Made by a program: the position numbers and the translations under genes | The notes under the pieces: generated by a model | Databases searched by the model: none | What the model was told of the DNA's origin: nothing | What the model saw: only the letters and a program-made list of their open reading frames with translations | Part shown: piece after piece, positions 46,845 through 55,829 of the stretch | Layout: each line of letters begins with the position of its first letter | How positions within the stretch are numbered: position 1 is the stretch's first letter | NCBI GenBank assembly: GCA_001464195.1 | Contig: LNEY01000022.1 | Span: 37,237-101,236, forward strand | DNA length: 64,000 nucleotides | Source of the DNA: Burkholderiales bacterium Ga0077547 | GTDB lineage: Bacteria; Pseudomonadota; Gammaproteobacteria; Burkholderiales; Burkholderiaceae_C | Reading direction: 5' to 3'

Positions 46845-46900
46845 TAATCAAGAAGCTATCAATTTATAAAAACGAACAATGAAAAGATAGCCCCTCAAGT

Positions 46901-47452
46901 TCAGCTCTTGCCGTACTTCATCTTGGCGGCCGACATGCAGCTGGATTTGGCATCGCCTGCGAGGGCGTCGCACTTCTCTGCAGCCACCTTGTAAGCAGCG
47001 TCGCGCTTGTCATCGGAAGCTTCGGACTGCGCTTCGCCAACTTTCTTGTCGAGCTTCGCATCGGCCAGTGCCTTCGTCTCGGCAGCCTTGGCTTCCTGGA
47101 CACAGACATCCTTGGCATTGCCGGCCAGGTCATCGCAACGTTCCTCGGCGATGTCGTAATCGACTTCAGCCTTGGTCTTCATGATGTTGTTCTGGTCTTC
47201 GGCCTTGCCGGTGTAGGCGTACTCCAGCTGGGCCAGGGCCAGTTTCTCCTTGCCTTTGGCCTGCTCGACACAGATGTCGTTCGCGTTGCCGGCCAGCGAG
47301 CCACACGCGGCCTTGTCGGCCTTGTACTCGGCGTTGATCCGGATCTTGTCCGCCTTGTAATCAGCCTGGGCCATCGAGGCGGCGTTCGCGAATGGCATCA
47401 CGGCGAAAGCAGCGGCCAGCAAAGAGGTCTTGAGGGTGAATGAGGTGTTCAT
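46901..47452 (-). CDS. exported protein with three paired-cysteine repeats, function unknown
   Basis: A 183-residue Ala/Lys/Asp-rich protein. A signal peptide is clear at about 1-24 (LLAAAFAVMPFANAAS). The mature part is mostly helical and charged, with three copies of a C-x-x-LAG-x-A-x4-C-type unit: CGSLAGNANDIC, CDDLAGNAKDVC and CDALAGDAKSSC, separated by Lys/Glu-rich helices. Paired cysteines suggest intramolecular disulfides in the periplasm. A ribosome site (AGAAGGA) precedes the start at 47452. I do not recognise a function; similar Burkholderiales proteins are annotated hypothetical. Confidence 0.8.
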   Translation of the reverse strand: MNTSFTLKTSLLAAAFAVMPFANAASMAQADYKADKIRINAEYKADKAACGSLAGNANDICVEQAKGKEKLALAQLEYAYTGKAEDQNNIMKTKAEVDYDIAEERCDDLAGNAKDVCVQEAKAAETKALADAKLDKKVGEAQSEASDDKRDAAYKVAAEKCDALAGDAKSSCMSAAKMKYGKS

Positions 47453-47583
47453 GGTGTTCCTTCTGTGAGTCACTGAGTGGGGATGGACAGACTGTGCCGC
47501 CGATGAAAGACGGCGCCTGCCGGCGCAAGGCGATTCGCGCGGTAGCTGATGTCCTACAACGCCGCCAGGTCGCGGCTTCGCGC

Positions 47584-49041
47584 TCAGGAATTCGGCCGGA
47601 AGAACCTGTCGTTGATGAAGGTGCGAATGGGCCGCTCGCCCAGCATCCGCCGCGGGTCGACCCATTGATCGAACTGCTCGGCCGTCACTGCGCCCAGCGC
47701 CAGTGCTGCCTCGCGCAGCGTGGTGCCATGTTCATGCGCACACTTGGCGATCTGCGCCGCTCGGTCGTAGCCGATGTGAGGCGCCAGAGCGGTCACGAGC
47801 ATCAATGAGTCCTGCAGCAATTGCTCGACACGCACTGAATTGACACGCAGACCCGCGACGCAATGGCGGTCGAAGCTGTGCATCGCATCGGACAGCAAGC
47901 GCAGGCTGTCAAGCGTGTTCAGCGCGATCAGTGGCTTGTAGACATTCAGCTCGAACTGACCCTGGCTCGCCGCGATGCCGATGGCCACGTCGTGCCCCAT
48001 CACCTGCGCGCACACCATCGTCAGCGCCTCGACCTGGGTCGGGTTGACCTTGCCCGGCATGATCGAGCTGCCCGGCTCGTTCTCCGGCAGGCGCAACTCA
48101 CCCAGGCCGGCGCGCGGTCCGCTGCCCATCAGACGAACGTCGTTGCCGATCTTGGTCAAGGCGATGGCCAGCATCTTCAGCGCGCCATGGAAAGCCACCA
48201 GCACTTCATGACCGGCCATGGCGGCAAACAGGTTGTCGGCCTGCGACAGCGGCAGCTCGAACCGGCGCGCCAGCATCGCGGCCACACGTGTCCCGAATTC
48301 CGGATGGGTGTTCAGACCCGTGCCCACCGCCGTGCCGCCGATTGCCAGGGCGTGTACCGCCACCACGGCCTGCCGCAGCGAGGTCTGGCACAGCGCGAGC
48401 TGCGCCTCGTAGCCGCCGAACTCCTGGCCCAGCGTGACCGGTGTCGCGTCCTGCAGATGGGTACGGCCTATCTTCACCACCGTCTCGAATGCCAGGGCCT
48501 TGAAGGCGAGCGACGCCCGCAGCTCGGTCAGCGCCGGCAACAGCCGATCGCGCGCCTCCAGCACCACCGCGAGATGCATCGCGCTGGGGAACACATCGTT
48601 GGAAGACTGCCCCAGGTTCACATCGTCGTTGGGGTGGATGGCCACCGCCTTCGCGCCCGACAGATCGTCGCCCACCAGCGCGCGCGAGGCGAGGTGTGCG
48701 ACCACCTCGTTGACGTTCATGTGGCTTTGGGTGCCCGAGCCGGTCTGCCAGACCGACAGCGGAAACTGCGCATCGAATTCACCTTCGGCGACCCGCCGCG
48801 CGGCATCGGCGATCGCCTGAGCACGCGGCGCACTCAACAGACCCAGGTCGCGGTTGACCTGTGCGCCCGCCCACTTGAACCAGGCGATCGCGTGGATCAC
48901 TGCCAGCGGCATGCGCTGCTCACCGATCGCGAAGAATTGCAGGCTGCGTGCCGTCTGCGCGCCCCACAGCGCATGGGCGGGCACCTCGATCGGCCCGAAG
49001 CTGTCGGATTCGGTGCGGGTGGATGAAACAGGATCGTTCAT
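47584..49041 (-). CDS. fumC: class II fumarate hydratase
   Basis: A 485-residue cytoplasmic TCA-cycle enzyme interconverting fumarate and L-malate without an iron-sulfur cluster. The signature GSSIMPGKVNP is at 324-334, where a serine is the catalytic base. TGSGTQSHMNVNEVV (about 100-114), SSNDVFPSAMH (146-156) and the His195 in GRTHLQDATP are all present. The start at 49041 (MNDPVSSTRT) overlaps the upstream AsmA-like gene stop (ATGA). Confidence 0.96.
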   Translation of the reverse strand: MNDPVSSTRTESDSFGPIEVPAHALWGAQTARSLQFFAIGEQRMPLAVIHAIAWFKWAGAQVNRDLGLLSAPRAQAIADAARRVAEGEFDAQFPLSVWQTGSGTQSHMNVNEVVAHLASRALVGDDLSGAKAVAIHPNDDVNLGQSSNDVFPSAMHLAVVLEARDRLLPALTELRASLAFKALAFETVVKIGRTHLQDATPVTLGQEFGGYEAQLALCQTSLRQAVVAVHALAIGGTAVGTGLNTHPEFGTRVAAMLARRFELPLSQADNLFAAMAGHEVLVAFHGALKMLAIALTKIGNDVRLMGSGPRAGLGELRLPENEPGSSIMPGKVNPTQVEALTMVCAQVMGHDVAIGIAASQGQFELNVYKPLIALNTLDSLRLLSDAMHSFDRHCVAGLRVNSVRVEQLLQDSLMLVTALAPHIGYDRAAQIAKCAHEHGTTLREAALALGAVTAEQFDQWVDPRRMLGERPIRTFINDRFFRPNS

Positions 49042-51032
49042 GACGGTCGCGCCCCCTGTTGTGTCAGACGACGACACGCCGCCGCATGGCCCCGGGCGAT
49101 GTCGCTGTCGCCAGTGTCGATCAGTGGGATCAGCGCCGCCAGTGGATTCAGCAACGCCAGCAACACGGACGCTGCCACTTGCCCGCCGAGCTTCGCCTTG
49201 TCCAGCGAGACTTCGGGATCTGCAAAGCTGCCACGCACATGCACCGGCGCACGCAGCGTGAGCGGGCTGAAGTCCTTCGGGCTGATCACCGCGCGCAGGT
49301 CCAGCGACTCGGCCGCCAGCGACAGCGATCCGTCGATCCACACCGCCGAGTCGGTGGTGTCGATCACCATCACCCGCGGCCGCAGGGAACCTGCCGCGAC
49401 ATCGAGGTCGGCCACCGCGCAGCCCAGCGGGAGGGCGTCGTCCTTCTGTACCAGCACACCCAGTGCCTGGGCGAAGTCGATACCGGCGGCCTCGACCACC
49501 AGGTGCGACATCGCGCCCCCGATGAGTTCGGTGCGCACCCGGCCATTCAGGCCGGCGAGGATCTCGGCAGTCGACCGTCCCTCACCCTTCAGTGTGGCCC
49601 TGCCATTCAATCGACCCGACACATAGGGCGGCGCGTCGCCGCCGCGCGCCTGGCGAATCCAGCGCTCGAGCCGCACATCGTTCCAGCGCAGATCGGCATC
49701 CCAGAGTGCCTGGCTGCCGCGGCCATCGAGGCCGAGGCGGCCGCTCAGGCGCCCCTCAGCGGTGCGGGCATCGAGCTTGCCAAGACTGAGTACGCCACCC
49801 GTGAGCTGCAGGTGCGCGCGCAACGGGCGCAGCGGCTCCAGCGCAGTGGTGTTCAGATCGACCTCGGCGATGTCGATCAGCACATTCGCATTCATCACCC
49901 GCAAGGCGGCCAGATCGAACGGCCGTGCCGGCAGCACCCTGCCCGGGCCCTTGACCACGGCCTGGGTGGCGGCCGGCACCGACGCCGAGGGGTCGGCTGT
50001 GGAGGTGATGGGCGTGGTGCCCACGGCCGGCCCCAGGTCGGCCAGCGACAAGCGGCTGCCCGTGAGCTGCCCGGCCAGCATCGGGACGGCCCCGTCGCTC
50101 AGATAGCTGAACGCACCGCTCAATTGGCTGGCGCCGACGGTGGCGTCATCGACCCGCACGCGCCAGGCACTGCCTGCGCGCACCACCACACCATTGCTGC
50201 GGAAGGCCGTGGTGCTGGGCAGCGTCACGCCGATGGGGTCGCCCACTGCCGCGAGCGACGGCCCGCGCAGATCGAACCGCCCCTGGAGGGCGGTGTCACT
50301 CGACAGTGCATCGATCCGACCGTCGAAGCGCAAACGTGCCCTGCCGATGGTGGCCTCCAGCACGAGCGGAAGGCGGCTCGGCAAACCGCCCGGGCCCAGG
50401 CCGTCATCGGGCGCAGCCAGCCCCGACAGGGTCGCTCTGGCTTTCAGCGGCGACGCACGCCAGCGCCCACTCGCCGTGGCCTGGAGCTGCCGGTCAGCCA
50501 GCGTCAACGTGCTTTCCACCTCGATGTCCTGGACGCCGTCGCGGTAACGCAGCACCCCCTCTTCGATCAGCAGGAGGCCAAAGCCGGGCACATGCAGCGG
50601 TGCTGCAGGCTGCGTGGCCAGTTCATCGGCCGCGAACTGCCACGACGCCCGCCCGTCTGGCAAGCGCTCAAGGTCAGTCACAAGTCGGCTGGCCCGCAGT
50701 TGTTCGATGCGCAGCGGCTGCCCACGCCAGGCGCGCCAGAGGTCGATGTAGCGCAGGCGCAGATCGAGATCGCGAGCGAGCAGCATGGTTGGCGCCTTGC
50801 TCCACGACGGTGCGGCGAGGGTGAGCTGCGGCGTTTCCAAGTGGATTCCGCCCATGAAGCGCACGCGAAACGCGTCTGACGCGGGCGCTTCGCCCCCTGA
50901 TGCGATCAGGCTCACACGGCGCTCCAAGGACCCCGAAAGCGCACGCTCCAGCGGCCCGGCAAGGAAGGGCCAGCCGAGAATTTCGCCCGCACCGACCAGC
51001 ACGATCAGCAGCAGCGCCACAGCTCCAAGCAC
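49038..51032 (-). CDS. AsmA-like protein, GTG start
   Basis: A 664-residue envelope protein with an N-terminal transmembrane helix (LGAVALLLIVLVGAGEILG) and a beta-rich periplasmic body. AsmA_2-type sequence is seen at GLNGRVRTELIGGAMSHLVVE (shortened) near residues 510-530. The frame stays open about 130 bases upstream, coding a Pro-rich basic stretch, but has no ATG, GTG or TTG there; GTG at 51032 is the only standard start. Function is inferred from AsmA relatives that move phospholipid or act in envelope homeostasis. Its stop overlaps fumC. Confidence 0.75.
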   Translation of the reverse strand: MLGAVALLLIVLVGAGEILGWPFLAGPLERALSGSLERRVSLIASGGEAPASDAFRVRFMGGIHLETPQLTLAAPSWSKAPTMLLARDLDLRLRYIDLWRAWRGQPLRIEQLRASRLVTDLERLPDGRASWQFAADELATQPAAPLHVPGFGLLLIEEGVLRYRDGVQDIEVESTLTLADRQLQATASGRWRASPLKARATLSGLAAPDDGLGPGGLPSRLPLVLEATIGRARLRFDGRIDALSSDTALQGRFDLRGPSLAAVGDPIGVTLPSTTAFRSNGVVVRAGSAWRVRVDDATVGASQLSGAFSYLSDGAVPMLAGQLTGSRLSLADLGPAVGTTPITSTADPSASVPAATQAVVKGPGRVLPARPFDLAALRVMNANVLIDIAEVDLNTTALEPLRPLRAHLQLTGGVLSLGKLDARTAEGRLSGRLGLDGRGSQALWDADLRWNDVRLERWIRQARGGDAPPYVSGRLNGRATLKGEGRSTAEILAGLNGRVRTELIGGAMSHLVVEAAGIDFAQALGVLVQKDDALPLGCAVADLDVAAGSLRPRVMVIDTTDSAVWIDGSLSLAAESLDLRAVISPKDFSPLTLRAPVHVRGSFADPEVSLDKAKLGGQVAASVLLALLNPLAALIPLIDTGDSDIARGHAAACRRLTQQGARPS

Positions 51033-51257
51033 AACGCGCCCACTGCTGCGCGGTGGTGGCGTCGGCAGAGACGGCGGTGGTATCGGCTCACGCGCAGGCC
51101 GACGGCCTTGGACTTCAAATGCCTTCGAAATGATCGTGCTCCCGCGTGCCGATCGACCTGTCGGCGATCACCGACCCCGCGATGGCGAGCCAACGCACCG
51201 TTTGCGCGTGGACGGTGACGCCATGCCCCGCCGTACGCTGTGGCGAGCGGATGTGCA

Positions 51258-52082
51258 TCACGCGCTCCGGATGAAGCGGAGCAGATCGCTGGTCAGTCGG
51301 TCCTTGTGGGTGGCGAACAGGCCGTGTGGCGCGCCGTCGTACTCGACCAGGGTCGCGTTCGCGATGCCTGCGGCTGCAGCGCGGCCTGCGGCGTCGATCG
51401 GCACCGTCTTGTCCTCGGTACCGTGGATGATCAAGGTGGGCACCTTGAATGCGGCCAGGTCGCGCCGGAAGTCGGTCGAGGAAAACGATTGGGCGCAGTC
51501 GAGCGTGGCCTTGAGGCTGGCCTGCATGGCCAGGCTGCGTGTCCAGTCGAGCGTCTCGGCGCTGACCGGGTTGGAGATCAGGCCCACCCCATAGAAGTCC
51601 TTGGCGAACCCGGCGAAGAAGTGCGCGCGGTCTTCCTTGAGGCAGGCAGCCATGTCGTCGAACGTGCTCTGATCGATGCCGTGGGGGTTGTCCGGTGTCT
51701 TCAGCATGAAGGGCACCACCGAGGACACCAGCGCGACCTTCGACACGTGCCGTCCGCCATGACGCGACATGTAGCGCGCGACCTCGCCACCGCCCATCGA
51801 GAAGCCGACCAACACCGCGTCCTTGGCACCGGTCTGCTCGATCACAGAGGCCAGGTCATCGGCCAGCGTGTCGTAGTCGTAACCACTCCACGGCTGCGAA
51901 GAGCGGCCGAAACCACGGCGGTCGTAGGCGATGGTGCGGAACCCTGCATCGGCGATCGCCATCGCCTGGTCGTCCCAGGTGTCGGACGACAGCGGCCAGC
52001 CATGCAGGAAGATGACAGGACGGCCGGTACCCCAGTCCTTGACGAAGAGTTGGGTGTGGTCGCCAGTGGTCAGAACGTTCAT
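51258..52082 (-). CDS. alpha/beta hydrolase, non-haem haloperoxidase type
   Basis: A 274-residue alpha/beta-hydrolase. The oxyanion region is HGWPLSSDTWD (about 27-37), Ser95 in GFSMGG is the nucleophile, HGTEDKTVP has the likely acid, and GAPHGLF the His. This pattern is typical of cofactor-free chloroperoxidases/esterases; the in vivo substrate is unknown. The start at 52082 (MNVLTTGDHTQL) has an AAGGAG ribosome site 8-9 bases upstream. Upstream gene is the unknown protein at 52188. Confidence 0.88.
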   Translation of the reverse strand: MNVLTTGDHTQLFVKDWGTGRPVIFLHGWPLSSDTWDDQAMAIADAGFRTIAYDRRGFGRSSQPWSGYDYDTLADDLASVIEQTGAKDAVLVGFSMGGGEVARYMSRHGGRHVSKVALVSSVVPFMLKTPDNPHGIDQSTFDDMAACLKEDRAHFFAGFAKDFYGVGLISNPVSAETLDWTRSLAMQASLKATLDCAQSFSSTDFRRDLAAFKVPTLIIHGTEDKTVPIDAAGRAAAAGIANATLVEYDGAPHGLFATHKDRLTSDLLRFIRSA

Positions 52083-52187
52083 GGTGGGTACTCCTTGGAG
52101 GATGAGCCTGATGGTGCAGCCCACCACCCGCACACTGCGTCGGACGAGTCGGCCACGGCCTGTAGGACAGCGACCGGCCCATCGCTT

Positions 52188-52655
52188 TCAGCGGCGCCCA
52201 GCGACCACCACGTCATCGAGCCCGGTGTCGGGCGACTCGTTGGTCTGGTTCTCGCCGGGATCGCCGGTCACCAACTCTTCGGTGATGAATCGTCCGTAGC
52301 GCTGCGCAGCGACGGCCTTCAGCGTGTGCGCCACCTCGATGACCTTGTCGACATGAGCCTGCTCGGGTGCATGCACCACCAGAAAGCTGCAGCCCTCCTG
52401 GGCCAGCTCGCGGTGAGCCTTGATCAGGTTGAGGTCTTGTCCGATGGCGGCCAGGGGGCTGGCACGCTCCACCTGAGCATCCACTTGATCGATCATTTCC
52501 GCCGGTGTGTAGCGCACGATGTCCGAGGCCGCAAAGCCCTGCTCCTGCAGCGCCGCTTCAGCCCGCTCCAGATCGTTGGCCGTCCGGAAGGTGATGACCA
52601 CGTGTCCGACGGGCTTGAAGACGCCGAAAGACTCGGGAATGTTTTGCTTGTCCAT
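52188..52655 (-). CDS. conserved hypothetical cytoplasmic protein
   Basis: A 155-residue protein, MDKQNIPESFGVFKPVGHV at its start, with no signal peptide or membrane helix. It has two alpha/beta-looking halves, one around VVITFRTANDLERAEAALQEQG (shortened) and one around CSFLVVHAPEQAHVDKVIEV; the latter is a betaalpha unit as in small regulatory folds. The C-terminal ~25 residues are polar and probably disordered. I do not recognise the family. A promoter may lie in the 52656-52941 gap. Coding confidence comes from length, codon bias and start context. Confidence 0.6.
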   Translation of the reverse strand: MDKQNIPESFGVFKPVGHVVITFRTANDLERAEAALQEQGFAASDIVRYTPAEMIDQVDAQVERASPLAAIGQDLNLIKAHRELAQEGCSFLVVHAPEQAHVDKVIEVAHTLKAVAAQRYGRFITEELVTGDPGENQTNESPDTGLDDVVVAGRR

Positions 52656-52941
52656 GCGCTGCTCCTGTGCACGACAGCCGATGGGGCCGCCTCTGTGTGG
52701 TGTGAACGTATTCTTTTCGCACCGGTTGAGACGACCAATCGGACGAGCCCGCGCTCGCGTGTCAGCCAATGCCGACGAAGCGGATGCTGGACCTCGCGTG
52801 AGGCCATTCAGTCTGCATGGCTGGGGAATGACATGGTGCACGTCACCAAGTTCAGGGGACCCTTGTGGGCGCGGTGACAATGTTCACTCCGGGGCCAGCG
52901 CGCCCTGACGCTGGGGCTGTCATGGCCTCGTTCCGCCTACC
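52656..52941. other. divergent intergenic spacer before the hybrid kinase
   Basis: About 286 bases between the unknown protein (minus) and the hybrid kinase (plus). It must hold promoters for both. I see no strong sigma-70 pair; on the minus strand a TTGGTC with AGAATA 18 bases away is a weak candidate. No gene, hairpin or repeat was found. Confidence 0.4.
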
Positions 52942-55773
52942 GTGCAACACACTGCAGAAGTGACCACCCCGCCTGTCTCTGGCTGGACGGGTCGCAGCAT
53001 GGTGGGGCTGTTGGTGATGGCGCTGGCCTACGCGGTCGTTGCAAGGCTGGCCTTGCTGATGGCGGTTCCGCCGAGCTACGCGTCGCCGATGTTCCCTGCC
53101 GCCGGCATGGCGCTGGTCTTCGTGCTGGTCTATGGGAATCGTGCCGCGCTGGCCGTCGTCGCTGGCGCGTTGATCGTCAATGTGCTGATGAATCCGCTGC
53201 GCGGCGCGGGCATCGCCGAAGCAGCCATCGCGCTGGGCGCTGGCCTGCAGGCCCTGGCCGCAGCGGCACTGGTGCGGCGTCAGGTGGCGCAACCGTTGAC
53301 GCTCTCGGCGCCGCTCGACATTGCGCGCTTCTATGTGTTCGCTGCGGCGGTTGGTTGCCTGGTCAATGCCAGCGTGGCCACCGCAGCGCTCGGTCTCTCA
53401 GGGGTCGTTCCGCTCCATGAGTTGCCCATGACCTGGCTGACCTGGTGGATGGGTGACGCCCTGGGCACGCTGATCGGCGCACCGCTGCTGCTGACGCTGA
53501 TCGGCCGCCCGCGCGAAGCCTGGGCGCCTCGTCGGCGCACCGTCGGCGCCACACTCGCCATCGTGACCACCTTGCTCGTGGCGACGACGATGCAGGTCGC
53601 CCGCTGGGACGACGAACGGGTGCACATCAGCTTTGCGCGAGATGCCGAAGCCGCATCGACCGCACTGGCTTCACAACTGAACACGCCGCTGCACGCACTG
53701 GAAGCCATGCGCGGCCTGTTCGTGGGCTCCGCCGAGGTCAGTGCCGCTGAACTGAGCATGGCCGCCGACCACTGGCTCAGTCCGTCGAACAACCTGCAGG
53801 CCATAGGCCATCTGGAAAGAGTGCAGCTGGCGAACGTGCCAGCGTTCGAGGCCCGCGTGCGCGCGCAAGGCTGGGTGGATTACCGGGTGATGGATCGCAC
53901 CGCATCGAACGAGCGCGTACCGACCCGATCCAAAGAGGTGTTTGCCGCGCGACTGGTCGAACCGATGGCGCGCAATCGGCTGCTGCTCGGCGTGAACGCG
54001 CTGTCGATACCCGCATCGCAGGCCGCGATCGAAGCAGCCGTGCGCAGCGACCAGCCCGTGGCCACGGCGGCCTTTCAGTTGTCGCAGGACCCGGTGGACA
54101 CGCCCCGGCGGGGTGTGGTGGTCTATCGGGCGCTGTACGACGGCCATCCCCGCACCGAGGCCGAGCGTGTTGCCACAGCCCGCGGTGTGGTCTTCGTCAC
54201 CGTCCGGGTCGAGGATCTGTTGCGCGAGGTGCTGGCGCATGCGCCTGCGCACCTGAGTTTCTGCGTCACCGACACCGACACGTCGGCTCCGGTGCGCCAG
54301 CTGGCGGTGTCCGCGCTGTGTGCTGAAGAATCAACCCGGCTGACGCACCGACGGATGCTCGATTTCGCCGGGCGCCAGTGGGAGTTGCAAGTGAGTTCGA
54401 GCCTGGCCAGCGCCGACACCAGCGCCGGGGAACGGCATTACGCGTGGCTGTTCTCCAGCGTCGGCCTGCTGACCACCGCCGTGCTGGGCGCACTGCTCCT
54501 GACGGTGACGGGTCGCGCGCGGCTGATCGAGCTCGCGGTGCGGGAGCGCACGGAGGCGCTGGAACAGCAGGTGCGGGAGCGCATCGAGGCGGTGCGGGCG
54601 CGCGAGGCCGCCGAAGCGTCGAACCGCGCCAAGAGTGATTTCCTCTCGCGCATGAGCCACGAGCTGCGCACGCCGCTGAACGCGATGCTGGGCTTTGCGC
54701 AGCTGCTGGAGCTGGAAAGTCGTGATCCCCTGGGTCCGACACAGCGCGGCTGGGTCGGGCAGATCCGTCAGGCCGGCTGGCACCTGCTGGAGATGATCAA
54801 CGATGTGCTGGACCTGTCTCGCATCGAATCCGGCAACCTGCGCATGGCGCTGGAAACGCTGAACATGCCGGAGTTGCTGGCTGGCACGCGCCCGCTGGTG
54901 CAGCAAGCCGCGGATCAGCGCGGCATCACCATCGAGGAGCATCTCAGCGCCGACGCCAGCCACGCCCGCGGCGACGCGACGCGCGTCAAGCAGATCCTGA
55001 CCAACCTGCTGTCCAACGCCGTCAAGTACAACGTTGACGGCGGACACATCCGGGTGTCCAGTCAGGTGCGCGGCGACCGGGTGGAGCTGATGGTGGCCGA
55101 CACCGGGTTGGGCATGAGCACCCAGCAGATGACCTCGCTGTTCCAGCCCTTCAACCGGCTGGGCCAGGAGCTCAGCGCCACCGAAGGCACCGGCATCGGT
55201 CTGGTCATCAGCCAGCGGCTGGCCGAACTGATGGGCGGCGACCTGAGCGCCGCCAGCGACGTGGGACGGGGCTCGCTGTTCATCCTGTCCCTGCCGCTGG
55301 CCAGCCCGGAGGAGGCAGCGGCGCAGACGCCAGCGTCTGCCAGCGGGATCAGCGACTACCACCACCGTCGGGTGCACTACATCGAAGACAACGAGACCAA
55401 TGTCGAGGTGATGCGTGGCATGCTGGCGCAGCGACCGCAGGTGGGTTTACGGGTCTCGGCCAACGGGCTGGACGGTCTCGCAGCGATCCGCACCCATCGA
55501 CCCGATGTGCTGCTGCTGGACATGCACCTGCCCGACATCAGCGGCCTCGAGCTGCTGCGCCACCTGAAGCTCGACCCGGGAACCCGGGGCATCCCGGTGA
55601 TCGTGGTGTCGGCCGATGCGCTGCCCACCCAAATCGACGAAGCCCTGCAGGCCGGCGCACACCGCTACCTGACCAAGCCGGTGAACGTCGGCGAGCTGCT
55701 GGAAGCCCTCGACGAACTGCTCGCCGTGATGGAAACCCGCTTCGACGATCTGGGTCTCACCGCAGATTCTTAG
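52942..55773 (+). CDS. hybrid sensor histidine kinase (MASE1-CHASE-HisKA-HATPase-REC), GTG start
   Basis: A 943-residue membrane kinase. About eight hydrophobic segments in residues 18-220 form a MASE1-type sensor (SPMFPAAGMALVFVLVYG). A periplasmic CHASE domain spans ~225-450, with a further helix at ~501-522 and a coiled coil at 530-565. HisKA has His573 (SHELRTPLN), then the N box, GLGMS and GTGIGL, and a C-terminal receiver with Asp860 (LLLDMHLPD) and Lys912. The signal is unknown. It starts at GTG 52942; a GTG at 52960 is an alternative. Its stop lies inside the CIRCE box of rpoH. Confidence 0.9.
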   Translation: MQHTAEVTTPPVSGWTGRSMVGLLVMALAYAVVARLALLMAVPPSYASPMFPAAGMALVFVLVYGNRAALAVVAGALIVNVLMNPLRGAGIAEAAIALGAGLQALAAAALVRRQVAQPLTLSAPLDIARFYVFAAAVGCLVNASVATAALGLSGVVPLHELPMTWLTWWMGDALGTLIGAPLLLTLIGRPREAWAPRRRTVGATLAIVTTLLVATTMQVARWDDERVHISFARDAEAASTALASQLNTPLHALEAMRGLFVGSAEVSAAELSMAADHWLSPSNNLQAIGHLERVQLANVPAFEARVRAQGWVDYRVMDRTASNERVPTRSKEVFAARLVEPMARNRLLLGVNALSIPASQAAIEAAVRSDQPVATAAFQLSQDPVDTPRRGVVVYRALYDGHPRTEAERVATARGVVFVTVRVEDLLREVLAHAPAHLSFCVTDTDTSAPVRQLAVSALCAEESTRLTHRRMLDFAGRQWELQVSSSLASADTSAGERHYAWLFSSVGLLTTAVLGALLLTVTGRARLIELAVRERTEALEQQVRERIEAVRAREAAEASNRAKSDFLSRMSHELRTPLNAMLGFAQLLELESRDPLGPTQRGWVGQIRQAGWHLLEMINDVLDLSRIESGNLRMALETLNMPELLAGTRPLVQQAADQRGITIEEHLSADASHARGDATRVKQILTNLLSNAVKYNVDGGHIRVSSQVRGDRVELMVADTGLGMSTQQMTSLFQPFNRLGQELSATEGTGIGLVISQRLAELMGGDLSAASDVGRGSLFILSLPLASPEEAAAQTPASASGISDYHHRRVHYIEDNETNVEVMRGMLAQRPQVGLRVSANGLDGLAAIRTHRPDVLLLDMHLPDISGLELLRHLKLDPGTRGIPVIVVSADALPTQIDEALQAGAHRYLTKPVNVGELLEALDELLAVMETRFDDLGLTADS

Positions 55774-55796
55774 CACTCACCGAAGAGGAGTGCTAA
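55770..55796 (+). promoter_or_regulatory. CIRCE element (HrcA operator) before rpoH
   Basis: TTAGCACTC-N9-GAGTGCTAA is an exact match to the CIRCE consensus, 27 bases, with a perfect 9-bp inverted repeat. It overlaps the stop codon of the hybrid kinase and ends 33 bases before the rpoH ATG. CIRCE is the target of the HrcA repressor, whose usual regulon is groESL and dnaK. Here it would repress sigma-32 synthesis until heat inactivates HrcA. Confidence 0.93.
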
Positions 55797-55799
55797 TAT
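55770..55799 (+). promoter_or_regulatory. probable sigma-70-type promoter of rpoH within CIRCE
   Basis: TTAGCA (55770-55775) and TAATAT (55794-55799) are separated by 18 bases and could act as -35 and -10 elements. They coincide with the CIRCE arms, so HrcA binding would directly block polymerase. The -35 matches only four of six consensus bases. Confidence 0.45.
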
Positions 55800-55829
55800 T
55801 CTGGAACCAATCCTGAATCGAGGTGGTCC

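Noticed and set aside
49059..50879. 606-codon plus-strand open frame
   Set aside because: Antisense to the AsmA-like gene and lacking any domain, start context or neighbour logic.
51005..51193. 62-codon minus-strand frame before the AsmA-like gene
   Set aside because: Arg/His-rich, in a different frame from the AsmA-like gene, without a ribosome site; probably a by-chance frame.
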